Assembly: GCA_050084515.1 (NCBI GenBank)
Contig: CM114272.1
Coordinates: 29,636,001-29,700,000, forward strand
Length of the DNA stretch: 64,000 nucleotides
Direction: 5' to 3'
DNA from: Blasia pusilla
Lineage: Eukaryota > Marchantiophyta > Marchantiopsida > Blasiales
Shown here in pieces: positions 46,257 through 63,199 of the stretch (its first letter is position 1; each line of letters opens with the position of its first letter). Position numbers and translations under genes: made by a program. Below the pieces are notes generated by a model that saw nothing but the letters and a program-made list of their open reading frames with translations, ran no database searches and was not told the DNA's origin.

Positions 46257-47720
46257 CTTGTTGACTCGGGCATGGGTTACGACTCAACCCGCTTGCATCC
46301 TGGTTGAGCGTCTCTAGTCTATGTACCACCTGAAAATCATACTCCTGCAACAACAAAGCCCATCTCACAAGCTTCCCTGTAAGCTTGTCGGACTCCATCA
46401 ACCACTTCAGCGGTTGATAATCAGTGATGATAGTAAAGGGGTTGCCGAATAAGTAACACGTGAAATGCGCGACAGCCCACAGCCAAGCACTCACCCTCAT
46501 ACGAGCTGTACTTTGCCTCTGCAGCGTTGTTCAAGCGGCTAGCGTAAGCCACCACAAACTCTCTACCCTCATCATCATGCTGGGTGAGCACCGCTCCAAG
46601 CCCCAACATGCTCCACTTTGTGTGCAACTGGAAAAGACGCCCCCTGATCGGTCTCCTCAAGATGGGCGCAGACGTCAACTTGTCTTTTAGCAATTGAAAT
46701 GCTTGCTCCTGCTCATCTCCCCAGTGCCACTAGTGATCCACCTTGGTCAGCAAGGTTAGTGGCTTTGCAATCAAACTGAATCCCTTGACATATCGCCGAT
46801 AGAAGTTTGTTAATCCCATGAATGCGGAAACACGACTCACATCTGTAGGGCGTGGAATGCGTGAGATAGCATCTACCTTTCTTTGCTGAATACCAAGGCC
46901 CCCTGGGTATATCGTATGACCCAAGTACTCAATCGGGTCGTAGAAGAACTTGCACTTGCCTGGATGTAGATTCAGCCCATGTAATTGCAATCGTCGAAAC
47001 ACCTCCTCTAGATGTCGCTCATGCTCCTCAACTGTGGCGCTAAAGACTACGATGTCATCAATATAACACCTACCAAAATCGAGACCATCCATGATCCTAT
47101 CCATGACCCTCTCAAACTCAGCCGAAGCATTCTTTAACCCAAATGGTAAGAACCGCCACTGGTACAAACAATCCTTCCCGTAAGGATTGATGCCCCAAAT
47201 TGCCGTCTTTTGCCTGTCCTTCAGTCTGATAGGTAGTTGATGATATCCGGCTCGCAAATCCAATGAATTGAAGACCTTTGCCTGACCAATCGCATCAAAG
47301 ATCTCCTGAGGAGTGGGCATGGCATACCTATTGGACTTCGTCTGCCGATTGATAGGTTGGTAATCCCCACACATCCGCCTATCTGTCTAGTTGCCATGCA
47401 CATCCTTCTTGGCGGGCATGACAGTGGCAGATGCATACTTCCCATGCGACATCTCCACTAGTCCTGTTCCGACCAAGTCCTGGCTCCTAATCTAAATCAG
47501 AGCCCTCTCCATATCATTGTACCTATAGGGTCGTCGGAAGATCGGCGTATCACTCGATAACTCAATGCGGATCCTCGGTCCCTTCAACATACCCAAATCC
47601 TCTATGCTAAACGCAAAGCAGCTCCTATAACTCTTGAGGAACTGATGTATCCGGCGGCGCTCTCCTCCTGTCAACTTGGGGCCCATATCTGGCTCCCAAG
47701 TCTCCATCGTGACTACGGTA
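46257..47720 (-). pseudogene. Reverse transcriptase and RNase H (C), mostly open
   Basis: A frame of 214 codons (47374-46730) holds the RT core: MCGDYQPINRQTKSNRY, LDLRAGYHQLPIRL, LPFGLKNASAEF, CYIDDIVVF and AFMGLTNFYRRYVKGFS. An upstream open piece (47707-47492) has LTGGERRRIHQFLKSYRSC and FRRPYRYNDMERALI. RNase H (46693-46257) has LGLGAVLTQHDDEGREF and the final DASGLSR. Stops at about 47490, 46729 and 46480 break the polyprotein. It is the cleanest RT in the window. Confidence 0.85.
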
Positions 47721-47989
47721 GGACTCTCCGGCGCGGGTATCAGTGGTTGCTATGGTGCAACCCCGTCTCGAACAACAACACTTGGCTGCTCTCCTACATC
47801 CAACTGCAAACTCTGATCTCCTCCACGTGCAGTGCCTGGAACCACGCTCGATGTTGTGGCTATCATCTCCTGGCATACCTACAAAACATCCCAAGAAGTC
47901 CGAGGGTGTCTCTCCCGATCTCCCCTGGTGTGTAGATCTCCTTGGGTCTCGCCCCCAACCACTGCCTCCACCGTCTCGGTAGGCACCGG

Positions 47990-49343
47990 GCTCACCAACC
48001 GCTCTAATCTATCGCGATCTCATATGGCGCTACTCAGCCACTCCCAAGGTGAGGATCCATGTCAAGCAGTTCAGGTCCATCGCCTGACCCAAGACATGGC
48101 ATCGTGATGCCTCTGACGTTGATGGTACTACCATCACTCCTGTTGGAAATCCCATCGCTTGCTCTCTCTTGTCGGCGTTGGGCTCCACCAACCGCTAAAC
48201 CTGGTCATTCCAAACCAAGCCAGGACCGGCCTCCTTGTATGCATAAGAAGCAGGAAAACTCACAAATGTGGGCAAGGGACGCGCTCGCTTACCCCCGCTG
48301 ACCCTGACCCGATCCAACGGTGGTCGATCATCGTCCCTCACTCCCTATGATTGGCGACCTAGATCCAGAATGGAATCCACTAACAAATGGGAGGGGCACT
48401 CCACTCTAGCATACGCCCTTCGTAACACCGCATGGGGCACCAAGTTGGTCCACCATAGACGCGGGCGATGGGATCTAGAACCTACACACGCCGCATCCAA
48501 GAACACTGCTAGGCCAATCCAGGCACGCACCTGATGAGCATTCATCACCACCCGTGACCTAGAGTCTCCTAAGATCGGCACATTCTCCAGAATGTAGGCT
48601 GGAGAATGAGACTGGTGCTCCTGCAACTGCCGTAAGACCCTCAACATCTCCCAAAACAACATGGACCAAGTGTCAACCAACCCGCTGCCTCGTCCATCAC
48701 TCGATTGGCCCTGACATGGCCAACCGGCAATGACCAAATCAATGGTCCCTACCCGCTCTAAGTCTTGCGCCCCCAGCAACGAAATATCCCTCGGTAGGGA
48801 ACTCTGGTACCCCTGTACCGCGGACGGAGATAACAAGGCGGGAAAATGTAGGCGTAACTGTACCACATGTTGTAGTGAGACGCGCCTCGCAAAATCATCA
48901 CTCTCCCCATACAGGGACTGCTGCACTCGCACTCTTGCCTGCAAAACAACAGCTAACCCGGTGCTAATCCCTCCAAAGAGATCTAACACTCGAATACCCT
49001 CCTCCGGGATACACCACACAATGGGTGTGGTATCCAAGGGTGTCATCCTAGCACTCCCTGCTACCTCGGGTTTCTCATACTCGTCATGCTCCGGTGCAAA
49101 CGCCTCGCTCCACGTAGTCTGCACGTGCTCATCTGCCAATTGTCGGAGCTCCTCAGTCGAGCCCGACAATGACACCTCTCCTCGATGGAATGATGTGGCT
49201 ACCATAACACTCCTCTCCATAGAAATGTCAAGATCGAGATTATCCTCTGCATGGACATGTCCCTCAATCAAATCACTAGGCCAAGTGATGGCATTGCTAA
49301 ATGCTGCTAAGGTCGCCATCTCTCCTGGCCATTGCTTGATCAC
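47990..49343 (-). pseudogene. DNA cytosine-5 methyltransferase domain (C), longest open copy
   Basis: An uninterrupted frame of 332 residues (49343-48345) contains motif I at residues 119-130 (VLDLFGGISTGL), motif IV at 203-213 (DLVIAGWPCQG, Cys 210), motif VI ILENV at 251-255, and motif VIII HRPRLWW at 292-298. After one stop the same frame continues with LPTFVSFPASYAY, NADKREQAMGFPTG and CHVLGQAMDLNCL, which match motifs IX-X of DNMT3-type enzymes. The enzyme would transfer a methyl group from SAM to cytosine C5. It lies between protease and RT. A host gene is excluded, since gag, protease, RT and integrase flank it in order and the same layout recurs in A1 and B. Confidence 0.88.
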
Positions 49344-49429
49344 TGCACCCGTGAATCAAACGGGTAATGAGCTAAGGCGCCCATCACCTGACTGCCATCC
49401 TGGTCTGTAGGACGCTCACTCCTCCCATT

Positions 49430-49960
49430 AATCCAAGGAAAACCCCATCGGGTATAACATTGCTCCACCAACCAAGACGTCGTAGGACTCTACATCAATC
49501 ACTATCGCCTTGGCTCGCACGGACTCATCTGTAGGATGTCCCGGACGAATCCTCACCACGACCTCATGTTGGATGATATACTATGTGGAACTCGCTCCAC
49601 CCAAGGCTGTCTGTATTTGGAATGGAAAACGCTCCTTATCGGCTTTTGTCAAGCCCAATCCTCTGAATGACGCTTTCCCCAACATCAAGGCTTGCACTCC
49701 TGAATCCAACAAGATGCGTTGCGAACTAAAAGCTCTACCTCCGGGACTCACCAATTGGAAGACCTCTCCTCGGTTATCCAGCAATACAACACGAGGAGAA
49801 GCCATGGCACGCTCTATCGTAGGTCTAGCGGGTATCTCTACCATCCTAGCAGCCGCAGCCTGCCATGTATCTGACGTGGATGGCCCGAGTATCCGCTCCA
49901 AGGGCAGGTCCATCACCTCCTCTACAATCACCTCTAAACGTGATGCAGGAAGTCCAACTC
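49430..49960 (-). pseudogene. Aspartic protease (C)
   Basis: The frame 49931-49581 has the pre-protease segment RMVEIPARPTIERA, LLDNRGEVFQLVSP and the active site LDSGVQALMLGKAS (Val in place of the usual Ala after Gly). A stop at 49580 ends the frame, and the sequence aligned to the second half continues to about 49430. The D-S-G triad is intact. Confidence 0.7.
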
Positions 49961-50459
49961 CACGCTCACATAGCGTAGCAGCCAGCCAAAAAGCCTCGGT
50001 GGGCGTACCCCCTCACGTCATCACATTGGAAGCACAAAATAAAGGACCGCAGTACACAACGGTGGCTGCCCCTAACAACGTGCTCGACATATGCCCCTCT
50101 TGAGCATCAACAATAGGAGTCGTCGCACTCGCTTCTCCCATCGCAATCCGTGCTTGCACACCAAAAACATCACCAACTCTCCAGGAACTCTGATCGGGAC
50201 CCATCGATGAGGTCCTCATTGCCTTGGACAACGTGAAAGACTAAGGAAGCCTAGTCTAGTTCTTGGCTTTCCCTCGTTGTGGATCCAACTCTTCGGCTGC
50301 TCCACGCATCATAATTGCGGCTGCCTCCATCTGGTCAACCCCGCACATCCAACGAGGATCCTCCATATCTCTCGCTGCTCCATATGATGTCGATGCAACG
50401 GATCCGGCATCGGGTAATCCCAATGCCATAGCGGCAATTTGCTCATATAGTTGATGTAT

Positions 50460-51930
50460 CTAAGCAGCCATCCTAGCCTCACGCCCGGCATCTCCCTCGA
50501 CGCGTCTAGGTGGTAGGACTCTATCTCCTCCACGGGTAGCTCTACCACCCTGTCGGGCAACTCCAACTCCTCGTCCCCCAACGGGACCACTTGGTGCACG
50601 ATCTCTAGGCCCACCCGGATTGGCTACCCGCTCTGGTGCCCTCTCTGGCCCTCGGTCCGGACGTAACCCTGGATGTAAACTGAAACACCTGGCGCATGTA
50701 TGACCATACCTTTGACAATAGTCACACTGATAACCTTCTGGTGCAGCACCATCTCCTCCTCCATGCTGAGGCACACGTCCATGACCCTGACGAGTGCAAT
50801 TGCGCTGATGATGGGCTCCACCACATGACCAACAAGTAATAGTAGGCGGATGCTGCTGAGCCGCATATGAAGGCGTAATTCTCTGGGGCACGGCCTCCCG
50901 GTATCCTTCTTGAGCTCGTGGTACCACAGTCGACCTATCTTGGAGTTCACGTTGCTGCACAGGTGGTGGAGACAATCGTGACTACTCTCGCCCATGACCT
51001 ATGGTGGCTACGCTCTCCTCCGCATGTTGCGCTCAATGTTCTCGGCAGTCCTAAAAACATCTCTCAATGTAGAAGAGGTGTTCATGAGAAGCACCCCTCC
51101 CGCACCCGTGTCCGTAGGGTCCGGTCCAGCATCACGTACCATGACGGGATAGCCTGAGCCTCTATCACCCCTTGAGTGACGTTGACCAACCGGCGCAAGT
51201 GAGTGTAAGCTTCACGCAAACTCTCACCTGGGCGCCTTTGGAAGTTATGGATGCTCTGCAACTTCTCCGTCCATACCCCTTGGTAGCTCGTCCTCAACTC
51301 AGCAAAGAACTCAACCCACGAGTTGAACCTGGGACGAACTCGACTAGACGGTGTAACTGCTCCAGTGCAAGTGACCCCTCCTAAAACGTCACTAGTGGAA
51401 GAGGAAGTAGCCTCTCCTGACTCCTCCTCCTCATCTGGGAACGGCTCCGTCCATGATACATAATGTGGGTCATAGTAGAGCCTCCACGCCTCGATCTCAC
51501 GTGCATATCTCTGAGAGAACTCATGGTAATCGTCCATGGGCGCCCCCTCTAAATTCTGGAACATACCATTCCATGCTTTAAACGGGTTGAACTCTCTAGA
51601 GTTCTTGGCCCGCTGGGAGTTGCACCAACTCCTAAACTATGCTATGAGATCCTGCAACTCAATCGTGCCTATTGCACCTGAAAACCTACGAGGTCCTCTG
51701 CCCCGGTCGTCCATCTCGTATGCCCATCTCGTAGGACCACTCACAATGTGTGGCGATGTGCTCACAAACTCCTCTACACCCTCCCCCTTGTCTGACGATG
51801 ACACAGAAGGAGGTCGAGGTGGTCCCTCACGTGGAGACCCTCGGAACCTCGCGCCACTCCGCGTAAAACCTCTAGAGCTACTCTCAGATTCACCACCTCG
51901 CCTCTCAAAGTCCCAAACGGACGCCGTGAT
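50460..51930 (-). pseudogene. Gag with two CCHC knuckles (C)
   Basis: The N-terminal region has RRFSGAIGTIELQDLI near 51690-51640 with a stop soon after. The frame 51564-51082 has MFQNLEGAPMDDYHEF and LQSIHNFQRRPGESLREAYTHLRRLV. The frame 50975-50460 has two knuckles, CWSCGGAHHQRNC and CDYCQRYGHTCARC (C-x2-C-x4-H-x4-C), and a Gly/Arg-rich tail. It would form the particle and bind RNA. Confidence 0.75.
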
Positions 51931-53477
51931 GACCCTCGTGCCCTCTCATCCGATCACTCTCAACCTCATGAGTAATTCCTCAATCACTCATCCCAAACAT
52001 GCGGCACTCAATCTACACTCTCCCTCCCTGAGACGTGTAACGTGCGGCAACACGCGGCGTGGTGCGGCAAATCGACCAGGCTATCATCTCATCGACAACC
52101 TACCCTCAACTCCGAACATCCTACATAGGTCTATGTCCCCTAAACCACATACATGCATGATGCTCTCAGCATCCACATAACCCAATATCCCCAAATAAAC
52201 TACCCAAATTCCAGAATCCCTCACACGTATAGGATAACGGACCAGAATGGGTTACCTGAACATATGTCGATGTCGCTCCTCAGCAACTGCAAATCTTGAC
52301 CCCAACTCGGTCGTGAAGACAACTCCTCCAATCAGCAAGTCATACTCCTCTCGTATTGAAGCTGCTCAACCTCCTTGATGTGCGGTGCAGGTCGAGCGGT
52401 CCGGTGCGGCACTGCCGGCACGGAACGACTACAAACAACACGACACTCGGGAATAGGGTGCGGCACTCGGCGGCATAGCCTCCTCAATCAGAAATTCACA
52501 CGCTCTACTCCTTATTGAAGGAGCGATTCCGCGATTGAGACAATGCGGTGCGGCCACGAGCGGCACGACGGAGCAATCGGCGGCGTGTTGCGGCTACGGG
52601 CGTCACGGCATGGTACTCGATCGTCGCCGAGCGGCTACCAATCACAACATAGTAGCATGAAATCAAAACTCAAACACCATAACCGGAGGTCATCTTCCAT
52701 CACTGGTTGATGACGAAACTACGATGACGGTGGCGGCCAAAACAAAGTACGTGGTGGTGACGCAAGTCAGAGAATCAACGAACGTCGTGGAAGATCCTCC
52801 ACTCTGTAATGGCGGCAATGGCAACCAAAGGGTGGACAACGAACGGTGGACCGCTGACGGTGACGGTTGACCATTGATGGTGATGGCCGATTAGTGACGT
52901 TGATGGTGATGGTTGACCGTTGACGGAGGACCATTGACGGCGACGGCTGGTTTAGGATTTGAACAATTTAACCCTAAAAATCGCCTAGCAATGGCAGTTT
53001 TGCAAGATTGACCATAACTTTTTGCTCGCAACTTCAAATTGCATACTATTTATTGCACAACGTGCACAACTTTACGATCTACAACAACATCAAAAAATAT
53101 TTAGAATAAAAAATTCCAGTAAAAACTGACAGGGACTGTTCTAAAGCCCAATATCTCTTTCTCCTACACAAAATTTGGCAGCGCTTCCGCGCTGATTTCT
53201 CCCAATGAAAAGTTAAAACCTGTAAAAATACAAATCAACAAGCTATATGGTGCTTCCAAGAGCGCCGGCATGGGGCAACCCGCCCCCATAATCAATCCCT
53301 ATCAGAAATTGGGCAGCGCTTCCGCGCACCACTCTTCCACACGAAAAATCGGCAAATGCAACGAACAATCAAAGCAGCCCTTGCTCGGGTGAGCACTCCC
53401 ATGATCCGCTGAACAGGGAACATGGTCCCCAACCCGCAAAAATAGCGAGTGACCAGCGAGCTCCCCCATGAAGCTCT
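51931..53477 (-). other. 5' leader of C
   Basis: Non-coding leader that matches element D. It carries two perfect GGAA-loop hairpins (53180-53193 and 53316-53327) and a degenerate tandem array of GGTTGACC/GTGACGG words at 52840-52955. It also has repeated GCGGCA words at 52380-52620. No conserved frame is seen. Confidence 0.6.
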
Positions 53478-53492
53478 CTCATTCTCTCTTTG
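53478..53492 (-). promoter_or_regulatory. Self-complementary primer-binding site of C
   Basis: On the minus strand CAAAGAGAGAATGAG starts directly after the LTR end (CTTTA). It is the reverse complement of a segment inside the LTR (53661-53675; 16 bp of pairing if one more base is counted). A GTATAC TATA-like box (plus 53700-53703) lies 28 nt upstream of that segment, the same spacing as in B and D. Confidence 0.65.
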
Positions 53493-54011
53493 TAAAGTAA
53501 GATCAAATCTCTCTCACAACATTATAATTCTCACATGTGTGCATTCTCACATGTGTCTCTCAATGTCAAACCAAACCCACTCTTCTAATGAGAGGCTTGG
53601 GTTACACACACAAGGCAAGCAAGATCATAGCTCCGCCGCGTCTCATGCCAAGAGATTCAACAAAGAGAGAATGAGCTCTGAAGCTCTCTCTCTTGGAAGT
53701 ATACCCCCTTCACTCTCCCAAGCCCTCTCAACGGTAACCTATGCTCGCAGGTCACCTCCTTGGCTCTTGACTTGCTGTAGCGAGTCAAGGGCCACTTCCC
53801 AAAGTGGAAAGTCAACTATCCCCAACATCAAAACTTACCCAAAATAGTAAGTTTCTCTATATGGCTCCAAATGAGCTGAAACGAAGGGGAAACCTGCTCT
53901 CTCAGGTTTCCCAGGGCCTCAACACGTCATCCTCGACCTCCTAGGCCTGTCCTCCACTACTCGTGCAGACGTGTTGCTAGATCCCACCGATCTATCATAA
54001 CAGTCGTGACA
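53493..54011 (-). repeat. 5' LTR (body) of C
   Basis: Runs, in element orientation, from TGTCACGACTG at 54011 to CTTTA at 53493, about 519 bp. It aligns with the 3' body at 34594-35132; the 3' copy has an extra AATAGTAAGTTTCTCCCAA unit. The two LTRs differ at many sites, so the insertion is not recent. No R1 flanks it. Confidence 0.8.
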
Positions 54012-57000
54012 CTCGGATCAAATCATGGGTAGTTGTTTGTTATCCACTTTATGCATATTAGAGCATGTAGATACTCTTTGTATCAATGGGCTTCTTCGAT
54101 ATATATTTCATAAAATCTAGAAGAAGGATGAAGAAATCTAAGGTGTAAGTATAAAGTTGTTGAGTATATATTCCATGGAAGACAAAATGGAAGAAAAAGA
54201 CGATTGGCAGTGAACCACATCCCTACTCCTATATCCATACATGAACACAAGCAAGCTCTATGAGTGTTAGAGGATATCTCAAAGAGAATATTGAAAAAGT
54301 TAATTTTATGCAAATTCTCAGAGGTAAGCTTTTGAAATCGAATAAGCTTTTTTTATAAGCAATTGGTTGAAAAGGGGTAGAATTTCTTATGTGGCAAGTG
54401 GAAGAAGAGTCCACATAGATCTTTGCTCTTGTTGGAACAATAGATCCCTCTACTCTACATGCGCCACATGGTTCATCAAAATAAGCGTATCTCTTTGAAG
54501 AAACCTTGAAATCATAATTGAGGCAAAAGAATTAGCTAATGCAAATACTACCATGGAGGATTGCCCCACAAATCTACAAGAAATAGATGTGATAGTTTTT
54601 CGTGAAACCAAAACATCATTATCTCACTCATATGGATTTAAACAACAAAAAATTGCAGTAATCATCATCAAATTTTCCATACTAAATATCTTGAACCTTT
54701 TTATAGTCCTCTCTCTGTAATCACTACTTATTTTTGGCTATGAATTGTGACGGCTTTACAATGTGCACAAGGTGTGGTGTAGATATGTCCAACGAAAGTG
54801 GTTGGGGATCACACATCTCATTTTCCATTAACGTCTAATCAATCACTAGTGCTCTTGTCCCATTCATTTCAGACTATGAATCCTATAGTTCATTTGAACC
54901 GGTGTTTGTATTAACTTGGTGCCCATTTTGTTTTCATCTTCCATTGGACATTTCTTGGCTCCATCCCTTCTTCACGTGTTATCATCTTTCTTTGTATTTT
55001 TTGAAATTTGCTTTTATAATAAAGTGGAAGATTATTATGACTTTATATTATGTAGACTTCTATCCATAGTGGCAAACCCCTCTATTTCCCTCCTCGTTTA
55101 GTGGAAAGTAAAGAGGCTTCAATAAAAAGTGGGTGATAGAAAACCCATCCGGAATACAAAAAAAGGGGGGACTCAAAGAGTCGAGTACGTGAATGCCATA
55201 ACAAGCCCGAAAAAAGGAAAGGGGGCACCCCCCATCGGCAGAGACTAGAGACGTGATTGCCACAAAGTGAGCCTTTAGCGCCGACGTCTCCCACATCGTG
55301 AGCCCGCCAAAAAAACCCATTGACTTGGGCACGTTGCAAAGCTATGGAGACCCATTGCCTACAATGTGGCAGTAACTAATGACAACCCATTTCTAGATTA
55401 AAGATGACAGACACAATCCGTAAGAAATGAGTCAAACCTCTCCTCCCTAGCCCCATACATCTCTATGCTTAAGAGGATCATCGTGAAATTGAAATCTTAT
55501 AATAATCTTCCTTGTTCCACCTATGTACCCTTATAACCTCCGCCATCCCCGGCTTGTTACAACCCCTACAATAGTTGACTTGCATAATGCATAGCTTGCA
55601 TAATGCAAGCTATGCATTCAAGGTCACCATAAGGCGATATAAAACTCAAAACTATACCATAGCTTTTGGGCACAAGCTACTTAGGGGCGCAAGCCTACAA
55701 ACTAATAAAAAGGCTTCCGAATGCAAAATATTATGTAGGGATATGAATATTTTAACAATTCCATGGATACATATACATCGTATGAGGCAATGCTCTCAAT
55801 CAATAGGGTCATTTCAAGCATTAATGTATGGTTATTTCTAGTCTTGTTCCGTTAGTTAATAGGCTCATTTTCTAGCTCTCTCAATAAGTTATTTCAAGCA
55901 TTAATAGGCTTATTCTAGTGCTCAGGTATTTCTAGTCTTGTTCCGTTAATAGGCTTATTTCTAATCTTCAGGTATTTCAGCCCGAACCTCCAAACATACT
56001 ATACTAACCTCTTAAACTATATCCGACTGTATTTTCCGAACTATATATCCGACTATATTTTCCGAACCAGAGCACTCAAACTGCTTTATAATACCCAAAA
56101 CGGGGCCGCATACGTACGTTCTGATGCGTTACTGAAACGAGAACGGAGGCTCTGCTCTGGTTCGTATGTGGTGACGAAGGATGGCCTGTTCTCGGCGTCT
56201 GAAACGAGAGCGGATGCTGTAGAGGATCCGTCGAAGGAAAGAAATTGGCTGCTCGTCGGACGAGCGCGGAGGAGTGGAGGTTCTCTGCGGACAACTAATA
56301 CGCGTCCGAGCGACTCAGACGGGAATTGAATCGCCTGTTCTACAGTTTTCTAAACGAGTGCGGAGGAGCGGAGGCGGTTGGCGCGTTTGTGCTGGTCGTT
56401 GTCTTCAGAGAGACCTCAATTTCGTTGGACGGGATTGGATGGTCCGTTCTCGTTTGTGGTTTGGCTGTGTAGGTGATAGCTGGCTGGCTGGCTGGCTGTC
56501 CGTGTTCATGCTCTTTACATAAGCTTGGGTAGCATCTCCATGGGAGGTTTGGTAGCATGTCGCTGCTGCTGCTGCTGCCTTCCTAGTACTATCAAAGGAT
56601 GGTCAATGTTCAACTGTAATTGGCGTGGAGGAACGGGAGGTGTGGCCCTCAGGTGCTAATTGCTCAGATTCCTCCTCCTCCTTTATTCTTCTTCTTCGCA
56701 AATTCCCGTTGCCTCATGAAGGACATCGGAATTAAACTCCTGTTTTTCCTGTGAAGTGCTATTATTTCTGACGACGGGACTTCTCGCCAGAACTGTCCTG
56801 TTTCACGAGGACCGCTCTTCACCTTCGTCTATGGATTTATTGCAGGGTAGGCTGGAATGGCGTGGAGGAACTGCAGGTGTTGCCCTGGAACTCAATTGTA
56901 TCCCTTAGTCTCTTCTCCATGAGTAGTAAGCACAAACTCCAGGCGAGGCGGCGAGCTGCCAATTCGAGTTGTAGGAACTTGGGTCTCAATTACTGTCATC

Positions 57001-57393
57001 TTGGAGCCGTATAACTTGAGACTTTTTACCCTGAATTTGAAGGCTAGTCGTGAATGTCACTGGAAGTATAGAAGCTGGCTTATGAAGTCCCGTGGTATGG
57101 GGGAGATCTTCCACTCACATTTGCTCTGGAAACGCGGGTCTACTGCAGAGAGCATTCTCAAGCAGCGAGAAGTGGTCAGCACCTACTTCAAGGGATTCCA
57201 CGAAGCTCTTCACCGACACCCGACAAAGTGAGATTCTTCTCTGCTCTATTTCCCTATGGGCCTGATGCAGCGTGGGATGTTTTATCTTGATGAGTCTATT
57301 GCTTGAACTCCAATGATTTTTTGGTCAAAGTACAAGAATATGCTTTTTCGAAGCAAGTGAGCTTTTTCTTACTCAAAGTATATTGTCGTCGAT
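54012..57393. other. Intergenic DNA and upstream region of the RsmH gene
   Basis: No gene is recognised in 54012-56000, which is AT-rich. At 55588-55616 there is a 13-bp perfect palindrome with a 3-nt spacer. At 55810-55980 the phrase TATTTCTAGTCTTGTTCCGTT recurs with TAATAGGCTTATT. At 56016-56067 TATCCGACT and TATTTTCCGAAC occur in tandem. From about 56080 the GC content rises. A frame at 57001-57231 could be a 5' exon of the next gene but cannot be joined with confidence. Confidence 0.45.
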
Positions 57394-62033
<4,640 letters not shown>

Positions 62034-63199
62034 AGTAGTCTTTAATCTCAAGTCCTAGTAGGTATGTGCACACAATGCAGAGAGTGTCTATCTTATTCCA
62101 GTCTCCATCACACACCAGAGTGCTTCATGAATGGTTCAACAGTCCTGCATGCAGATGGATGATTTCAAATTTGCCATTCAGCTATAGTAGGATGGAATCT
62201 CCACTTTGAAGATTAGCATGTCAAGGGTTTGAAGCTCCCATGGGCCAAGGAGTCTTTCTGGAATTGTTCGCGAGTTGTGTCAATGAAGATCAATCTTTAG
62301 ATGAGCATGAAACTACTTCAAGATGGAATAAACAAGAATGTCTATGGACAAGAACAACAAACTAGAATTCTTAGGCCCCATAGGTTGTCCTAGTTTTAAT
62401 CCACACTATTATGAGAGGAGAGGGCGTCTTTTACAAAAGATTTCAAAGGAGAAGAATTTTGGACATGACACTCCAAGAATCACTTCATTTTGGATTGAGA
62501 CCTTGCAAAAACACATGTTTGAAACATCTTGTAAACATTATTGGAAGTACAGTTACACAAGAAGCCAAGAAAGTTAGTGAATAGTTACGGCCTCTACAAG
62601 TGCTCGTCATTTTTTTCCATGGCCATGGAGATTATCCATGAGTCCTATGCACCTATGTGTAAATTACTCTCTTCTCTACCTGTCGTAGAGGTCGCACATT
62701 GGTTTCACATAAGATTGTTTGTGAAAATATGAGTAGATGGTTGTTTTGATCTATGTTTTAGGGGAGTAGTCTTTCACAAAATGTCCGAAATGTCTTAGGC
62801 AACTTTTCCTTTGACACCGTCGCGACCATCCAACTAACAAATATTTAATTCTCTTTCTTTTATCCATTTAAACTTCTTTTATTAACTCCTAACTCACTTT
62901 GGAAACCTAATTACCTGTTTACATAGATGTATTTCAATTTGATTTTATAAAGAATTAAAAAAAAAATGGATTAGGAGATTCATTGAGGAGAAAAAAAAAG
63001 GCATAAAATTACTTTGATCTTAAATTCTCAAAAAGTTGTATTTAATAGTAGATATGTTCTCCAAATCAATTAACATAAAACCAAGATAGGGCTCAAGTGG
63101 AAGTGAAGATTTCAAAAAAAATTCTTAAGAAGAGAAAAATAATAACGAGGATAATTTTTCCTAAGATAAATAGTTTAGATTAAAACTTAGACAACCTAG
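62034..63199. other. 3' flank of the RsmH gene and AT-rich spacer
   Basis: The 3' UTR of the RsmH gene should lie in the first few hundred bases. A frame at 62338-62577 has no recognisable domain. The remainder is AT-rich with A-runs. Confidence 0.45.

Larger units (their letters stand above)
34477..54011 (-). mobile_element. Retrotransposon C (Ty3/gypsy-like with DNMT and PHD), interrupted by element B
   Basis: On the minus strand the element starts TGTCACGACTG at 54011 and ends near 34477. It is split by B (35377-45017), inserted between its PHD region and its polypurine tract. Without B it is about 9.9 kb. It has the same gene order as A1 and B but belongs to a separate subfamily shared with D and E. 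The RT and DNMT frames are the least damaged in the window. CTCG occurs at both outer edges (34478-34481 and 54012-54015) and may be the target duplication, but it overlaps the expected terminus. Confidence 0.85.

Noticed and set aside
47990-49343. A host DNA methyltransferase gene
   Set aside because: The domain has no introns, lies between retroelement protease and RT, and recurs at the same place in A1 and B.
52840-52955. CRISPR-like or satellite array in the C leader
   Set aside because: The GGTTGACC/GTGACGG words are degenerate, without regular spacers or unit length. The host is a eukaryote.
57001-57231. Possible first exon of the RsmH gene
   Set aside because: The frame is open, but no donor/acceptor pair joins it clearly to 57394 onward, and the 57394 frame already gives a plausible leader.
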